From Methanohalobium evestigatum Z-7303 (lineage in GTDB: Archaea > Halobacteriota > Methanosarcinia > Methanosarcinales > Methanosarcinaceae): a stretch of DNA of 64,000 bases. The notes beneath the pieces were generated by a model. That model was not told where the DNA came from. It searched no databases and saw only the letters and a program-made list of their open reading frames with translations. Below are positions 59,702 through 64,000 of this stretch, one piece after another. The translations under genes and the position numbers were made by a program. The first letter of the stretch is position 1; the number at the start of each line of letters is the position of its first letter. The DNA lies in contig NC_014253.1 in assembly GCF_000196655.1 (NCBI RefSeq), positions 992,001-1,056,000 on the forward strand, written 5' to 3'.

Positions 59702-60436
59702 TTATAATGATTTTATAAGGTTATCAGGAACAATCTGCTTAATATAATGATTCAAGTAATACTTCTTGTACTTTCCTGTTTGTTTAGCTATTATGATATC
59801 ATCATTTTGGAACTTAGTAATGTACCAATTAACAGTACTTTTACTTAGATAATGCATCTCAGAAAGCTCAGTATTTGTTATTCCTGGATAATTCAGAATA
59901 GATATCAACAAATCTTTGCTTGTAGTACTTTTTAAATGAGGAATAATTTTTCTATCGATTTCGTTAAACGTAGCAGAATTTTGGATTAATAAAGTGTATT
60001 TGCCAGATTTTATAGTTTCAATTTTATCATTTCTTTCAAGAGTTTTTATATGATACTTTGTACTTCCTCTGTTTATACCAACCCCATCAGAAAGATCTTT
60101 TATAGTACAACCAGGATGTTTTACTATGTAGTTGTAGACCTTGTTCCTGTTTTCATTATTATCAAATAATTCTTTAACAACGCTTAATAAAAACGGTAGA
60201 AATTTGACAATACCTACAAATGACAAAACAAATCCAGATACATAAGCAATCTGCATCCTTAGAGGCAAGTCCCAGAATGAATTGTATGTTCCATCAGCTC
60301 CACTTGTATCTACATCATCACGACCTTCGATAGATTTATCATGCGGTGATATTTCGTAACCACCATCTTCTGCGACCGTCAATGGAACAGTTACAATAAT
60401 CAAAATAATAAATAAAGAAAATTTCACAGTCCACAT
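59702..60436 (-). CDS. Membrane-tethered winged-helix transcriptional regulator
   Basis: The 244-residue protein has an N-terminal signal or anchor (residues 1-22), a short acidic outside segment (EISPHDKSIEGRDDVDTSGA) and a second membrane helix (IAYVSGFVLSFVGIVKFLPFLL, about 64-88). Two winged-helix units follow: HPGCTIKDLSDGVGINRGST then KYHIKTLERNDKIETIKSGK, and YPGITNTELSEMHYLSKSTV then NWYITKFQNDDIIIA. This is a one-component transmembrane regulator. It follows the secreted protein gene by 12 bp, so both are one operon. The shared motif in nearby promoters may be its operator. Confidence 0.82.
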   Translation of the reverse strand: MWTVKFSLFIILIIVTVPLTVAEDGGYEISPHDKSIEGRDDVDTSGADGTYNSFWDLPLRMQIAYVSGFVLSFVGIVKFLPFLLSVVKELFDNNENRNKVYNYIVKHPGCTIKDLSDGVGINRGSTKYHIKTLERNDKIETIKSGKYTLLIQNSATFNEIDRKIIPHLKSTTSKDLLISILNYPGITNTELSEMHYLSKSTVNWYITKFQNDDIIIAKQTGKYKKYYLNHYIKQIVPDNLIKSL

Positions 60437-60448
60437 TGGTTACCCACA

Positions 60449-60910
60449 TCAAATTGTATAGTCTTCAGTACCGTCTACTTGTTCACCGTAGATTTCATAT
60501 CCCCAATAACCAGTGGCAAGACCGTTTGAATTCTCAATATCAATATTTATCTGACCATCGACACTACCATCGTCTGTATCATAAAATGGTCCCAGTTCAT
60601 AACCACCTGGTGTGTGGACGGTAAGTTTCAATGAGTCACTGGTATCTCCCCAATCCAAATTTACATTTAATACATTAATTCCACTGCTCACATATTTATA
60701 GTGCCAGTCAGTCTCGCCCTGAGAGATTAAATCTGAGATTTTCATAATTCCAATGTTTGTATCTTCATCTTCCCCTGGAGTCACGATATAACCACTTTTT
60801 TCAGTAATATATTCCTCGTTTCCATCTGCGGCCGCGCCAACAAACGACATAGTCAGCAACAATACAAGAAACGCAACACCCACCTTTTTGACTACTTTAA
60901 CCACATGCAT
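60449..60910 (-). CDS. Secreted beta-sandwich protein (PPC-like)
   Basis: This 153-residue protein has a clear signal peptide (VVKKVGVAFLVLLLTMSFVGA, cleaved near AAA-DG) and a beta-rich acidic domain with WHYKYVSSGINVLNVNLDWG, DSLKLTVHTPGGYELGPFYD and GYWGYEIYGEQVDG. These resemble the pre-peptidase C-terminal (PPC) fold. It is probably exported to the cell surface. As first gene of the operon with the membrane-tethered regulator, it could act as the outer sensor or ligand-binding part. Confidence 0.72.
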   Translation of the reverse strand: MHVVKVVKKVGVAFLVLLLTMSFVGAAADGNEEYITEKSGYIVTPGEDEDTNIGIMKISDLISQGETDWHYKYVSSGINVLNVNLDWGDTSDSLKLTVHTPGGYELGPFYDTDDGSVDGQINIDIENSNGLATGYWGYEIYGEQVDGTEDYTI

Positions 60911-60959
60911 AATTTATTCACCAATCGTGTAAAAGAAAATATACCATTTAATTTTTCTG

Positions 60960-60974
60960 TCCATGACGTCGAAC
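60960..60974 (-). promoter_or_regulatory. Shared operator-like motif, copy 1
   Basis: On the minus strand it reads GTTCGACGTCATGGA, 50 bp upstream of the secreted-protein/regulator operon. GGTATATTTTC follows as a possible TATA element. It is identical to copy 3 and differs from copy 2 at two centre bases. Confidence 0.65.
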
Positions 60975-61046
60975 TTTACTACTAAAACATAATTGATTTT
61001 TTACTTTTTAGTCTTATAATTTGTTTTTCTAGTATCAATCGAAACA

Positions 61047-61061
61047 GTTCGATATCATGGA
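61047..61061 (+). promoter_or_regulatory. Shared operator-like motif, copy 2
   Basis: GTTCGATATCATGGA, directly followed by CATAATATATTTAT, a TATA-like sequence. It lies upstream of the secreted protein gene at 61187, in the divergent promoter region with copy 1. Confidence 0.65.
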
Positions 61062-61186
61062 CATAATATATTTATTTTATCAGTATTTTGAGTTAATTGA
61101 GCACATCTAATTATGGATGTTTGAAGGAGTATAGACACACTGATATGGTAAACAATCCTTGGCTCACGAATAAAGGAGTAATGAAA

Positions 61187-61972
61187 ATGAAAATCGGTAG
61201 AAAAAGACAAATAGAAGGTCTGCTAGTAGCGACAATGCTTGTTTGTATGGTCTTCGTAACAACCGTAAGCGCCGAAAATAGTATGGCGGCTAGTTCCGAA
61301 ATGAATAAAACATACACTAAAGGAAATGTGGAGATTACATTAGATAAAAATGAAAACATGAACAGTGCCAAATTAAAAGTTACATCTAATGAATCTACAT
61401 ATAACTATAGAGTAAATTTGTCAAAGTCAGAAAGTAAATATATTGCTAAAATATACAATTCTGACGGAAAACTAATAAACAAAAAGTATTATTCCTCAAA
61501 TCCACTGTTTTCTTCGGAAAATGAAGAGCCGATAATAATCCAAGATATAATTGTAGACGCAAACATTGACATATACCCTGGTAAATATTCTTACAATGTG
61601 GGTGAGTACGGGACAGTAAATGTCGTTGTTGATAATTATGCAGCCCCTGATGGAAGTACAAACTACTATCTGAGAATACCAAAAGGGATTGATTACATAA
61701 ACGTTTATGACGGAAAAGAGCCGAGCTATGTTTATAATCTACCAACAAGTAATGATTACGTTTTTATTCCCGAAAAGGGACGAGTTTACGGACCAGCAAC
61801 AGTTTTATATTGGCAAGACCTCCATACATTTGGCTACAATGAACATATAAAAGTGCAGGTAAAATATAGCAATAATGGAAGTTTTAAACTATATGCATAT
61901 GACCATGATCAAGAAATATTGTCTGGATGGCCAGCATGGGATGATGATCAATTCTACTCTTCAGCATCCTGA
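61187..61972 (+). CDS. Secreted protein of unknown function
   Basis: AAAGGAG lies 8 bases before ATG 61187 (ATG 61181 is closer than usual). The product of about 261 residues has a signal peptide (IEGLLVATMLVCMVFVTTVSA). A beta-rich region follows: TKGNVEITLDKNENMNSAKL, YSYNVGEYGTVNVVVDNYAA, and IDYINVYDGKEPSYVYNLPT. PDGSTNYYLRIPKGIDYINV resembles a CARDB/IG-like surface fold. I do not recognise the family. It is a likely surface or extracellular protein; the promoter has motif copy 2. Confidence 0.68.
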   Translation: MKIGRKRQIEGLLVATMLVCMVFVTTVSAENSMAASSEMNKTYTKGNVEITLDKNENMNSAKLKVTSNESTYNYRVNLSKSESKYIAKIYNSDGKLINKKYYSSNPLFSSENEEPIIIQDIIVDANIDIYPGKYSYNVGEYGTVNVVVDNYAAPDGSTNYYLRIPKGIDYINVYDGKEPSYVYNLPTSNDYVFIPEKGRVYGPATVLYWQDLHTFGYNEHIKVQVKYSNNGSFKLYAYDHDQEILSGWPAWDDDQFYSSAS

Positions 61973-62004
61973 CATTTTCTTGATTTTGAATGGACAGGGT
62001 TGTA

Positions 62005-62232
62005 ATGTTACAAAAACTGAACAGCAACTTAATAGCTACTTTATTACTTGTAATATTACTACTCTTAACTTTATTATATTATTTAGAGGATTTCATACAT
62101 CCCGGTGCATTATATTCTTTCTTTAGGTATATTAGTCAGTTTATTGGCGGTGTTTTTTATGCTCTTGGTATATTTGTTATAATCGGCATTGTAGGTTTCT
62201 TTTTAAGATATTTGGTTAAACGATTCAATTGA
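62005..62232 (+). CDS. Small two-helix membrane protein
   Basis: ATG 62005 gives 75 residues, with ACAGGGTTGTA just before; ATG 61990 is an alternative. Two hydrophobic helices (LIATLLLVILLLLTLLYYLE and FIGGVFYALGIFVIIGIVGF) are joined by a short loop. It follows the secreted protein gene by 32 bp on the same strand. No family is recognised. Confidence 0.55.
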   Translation: MLQKLNSNLIATLLLVILLLLTLLYYLEDFIHPGALYSFFRYISQFIGGVFYALGIFVIIGIVGFFLRYLVKRFN

Positions 62233-62284
62233 ATAATTATTAATGGCCATCTTCTTTTGATTAATAGTAAGCGAGTGTATAATT

Positions 62285-63105
62285 ATGTTCAAATCGAGAA
62301 ATAAATTACTAATTTCTGGAATTACAGTCATCATCTTATTTTCCAGTATATTTGTACATATAACGATTTTAAACCTTGACATATGGAGACCAGTTGACGA
62401 AAGGAATAGTTGTACTTACGGTGTTGAAATAACTGGTCTCTCAGGTAAAAATGTTACAGGGAATACTACAATACTTGTACCAATACCTGCAACAAAAAGT
62501 GGAGAATTTCTTCCAGCTGCAAAGCAAGAACACCCTAATTTTCTGCAAGAACAGATTTTAAGATACATCCTCCACACGCCTGAAAGTAAAATATCTGGAC
62601 CTTCTTTTAAAAATGAAATTGTATTACTCGATAAATTATCTTCTGGAGGTTATTGGGAAAACTTCATCGCAAAAAAGATGGCAAAATCATGATGGGTTTT
62701 AAAACTGATAATTCCCAGCTCCATGACATACATTTTGATAGAACCATGGTCATCAATCATACCGATGTTTTCAATCCCATATACAATAGCAGCCTTATAT
62801 TATATCCCTGTAAAAACCTGTCCAAAATATCGATGAAATCATATGGAAATAAGAAAATTTATGCTCAAAATCCTACTTATGAGAGCTGTATTTATTTGAG
62901 TGGCAATCTTAACAAAACAACTGTAGATTTAGATATCAGAATCACATGTTATAATGATCTTACCAACTGGCCTGATGAATATCAGGGTTACTATGAATGT
63001 TATGTAGAGAACAAGCACAGAACAAACCTCATAAACAGCACCGGAAAAATACCTGTTAACGTTACTCTTGAACAAACGATTGATCCACAGCCCCTTAAGC
63101 AATGA
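62285..63105 (+). pseudogene. Secreted/anchored protein gene split by an A-run frameshift
   Basis: The first frame (62285-62692) has an N-terminal membrane helix (LLISGITVIILFSSIFVHIT) and an extracellular start with N-glycosylation-like NVTGNTT. It ends at KKMAKS. The second frame continues as KKDGKIMMGFKTDNSQLHD and ends IDPQPLKQ at 63105. Adding one A to the A6 run at 62671-62676 joins both into about 273 residues. The family is unknown. Either a disabling slip, a phase-variable tract or a sequencing error explains it. Confidence 0.65.
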
Positions 63106-63184
63106 AAAATCAGTTGGTACTTAAAATTGAACAAGTTGTCCATTGTCAGTGATTTTTCAACAACCTGGTTTTTGCAAATGAATT

Positions 63185-63199
63185 GTTCGACGTCATGGA
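63185..63199 (+). promoter_or_regulatory. Shared operator-like motif, copy 3
   Basis: GTTCGACGTCATGGA, followed at once by TATAAAAATTTTATATG, a strong TATA-like stretch. It lies 90 bp upstream of the secreted protein gene at 63290. Confidence 0.65.
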
Positions 63200-63289
63200 T
63201 ATAAAAATTTTATATGATGTTCTTGTTAGATGGGTATGTGAACATCAAATAAAGATGGTCAACAAAAACCGAATTAAAAGGGGGAAAAC

Positions 63290-64000
63290 ATGAAAGCAAA
63301 GTTTAGTACATTGTTGATGGTGATGGTACTGATAAGTATGGCATTTGTATCAACTGCAAGTGCACAAAACAATATATCCAATGAAACACAATATTCTGAC
63401 AAAACGGACAACATTAGTTTAGAAAAAGCTAGGCTAGTCGCTTCTTATTATGTACAATATGTTCCAAATGTGACCGAAAAAGTTGAAAAATTCCAAGACT
63501 GGAATGATGCAACCGTAAAGAAATCAGAGATATTTTATAATCTAAAAGGTGAAAAATCTGCTTATGCATTTAATGTCACCGTAAACGGGGAATATTCAGG
63601 GTATATCCTAATTTCAGCAACAAAAGACAACTATCCTGTTCTTGAATTTTCAAAAGGTAAAATACCCAGTACTATTCCAAAAATTAAAAACAAAACTGAA
63701 TCTTTAGTAAAAGAACACGTTAACAAAGATAACCTAACTATTGGAAAAGCAAAACCACTTTATTTAGGAGCAACATTTTATTATGCTCAATATCCCTTAA
63801 AAAATAAACAGGGTAAAGTTGTCAATAATGTAACGGTAGACTTGACAACACCAGCGATTGTTAAATCTAATAAATCTAAGATTAAAAAACCTGTTATAGA
63901 AATTAATTCTTCAAGACAGCAAAAAATGAAGAAAGAAGAAGCTCACAGACAGTGGAAATCCATTGAGAAAAGAATGAGTACTGGATTAAGCTTATCAAAA
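63290..64000 (+). CDS. Secreted protein with peptidase-propeptide-like region, partial
   Basis: ATG 63290 follows AAAAGGGGGAAA. The first 237 residues are inside the window and the gene runs off the right edge. A signal peptide (FSTLLMVMVLISMAFVSTASA) is followed by a helical then beta region, with SAYAFNVTVNGEYSGYILIS and ATKDNYPVLEFSKGKIP. The latter resembles the inhibitory propeptide of streptopain/C39-like cysteine peptidases. The catalytic part, if any, would be beyond the window. The promoter carries motif copy 3, so it may be co-regulated with the two secreted genes nearby. Confidence 0.7.
   Translation, partial: MKAKFSTLLMVMVLISMAFVSTASAQNNISNETQYSDKTDNISLEKARLVASYYVQYVPNVTEKVEKFQDWNDATVKKSEIFYNLKGEKSAYAFNVTVNGEYSGYILISATKDNYPVLEFSKGKIPSTIPKIKNKTESLVKEHVNKDNLTIGKAKPLYLGATFYYAQYPLKNKQGKVVNNVTVDLTTPAIVKSNKSKIKKPVIEINSSRQQKMKKEEAHRQWKSIEKRMSTGLSLSK

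Overview
The window is a chromosomal segment of a methylotrophic methanogenic archaeon. Methanogen-only markers include a methanogenesis marker 14-type protein at the left edge, the monomethylamine methyltransferase genes mtmC-mtmB with an in-frame amber (pyrrolysine) codon, an MtaA/MtbA-type methylcobamide:CoM methyltransferase, the two-gene homocysteine system (DUF39-CBS plus NIL-ferredoxin), DUF1699 and DUF2551 proteins, and archaeal RibC. Low GC, methylamine use, many lone tnpB elements and secreted cell-surface proteins fit Methanosarcinaceae. A halophilic genus such as Methanohalobium is my inference, not something proved here.

Layout. 0-8 kb: marker 14, thioredoxin, an Mrr-type nuclease with PH-like domains, a three-HMA copper ATPase, a radical SAM enzyme, and an FrhB-like iron-sulfur flavoprotein that appears to start at ATA. 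8-11.3 kb: gatCAB. 11.4-17.3 kb: an accessory patch with a THUMP RNA-methyltransferase pseudogene split by a tnpB element, DUF498, DJ-1 and YigZ genes, a second tnpB element and a 116-bp MITE-like repeat. 17.3-31.4 kb: conserved core, with an exchanger, DUF2117, a SAMP-like protein, the homocysteine cluster, RibL/RibH/RibC, two aminotransferases, an XRE-CBS regulator and CDC48. 31.7-35.2 kb: mtmB, mtmC and an MFS transporter, then about 1.07 kb of AT-rich DNA without a gene. 36.3-47.1 kb: small regulators, tRNA-Gln, a KaiC-like ATPase, a channel-like protein, a third tnpB element, a CNNM-type protein, PEP synthase, an MBL hydrolase, tRNA-Leu and the MtaA/MtbA paralogue.

47.2-64 kb is again accessory. 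It holds a decayed surface-protein gene carrying a fourth tnpB element, a DUF1059 protein, and a fifth tnpB gene broken by a precise 50-bp twin-hairpin insertion. It also holds an exporter whose stop codon lies in the end motif of that element, a membrane-anchored cytochrome c, two decaying PAS/histidine kinases, a terpene-synthase-like protein divergent from a DUF92 (polyprenyl-phosphate kinase-like) protein, and a broken blue-copper lipoprotein. The last 4.3 kb is a secreted-protein cluster in which three promoter regions share the 15-bp motif GTTCGAYRTCATGGA. One of the controlled operons encodes a membrane-tethered winged-helix regulator.

The least explained signals are the 50-bp twin-hairpin insertion, the shared motif with the tethered regulator, the terpenoid-like gene pair, the ATA start, and the lone tnpB elements with related hairpin ends.
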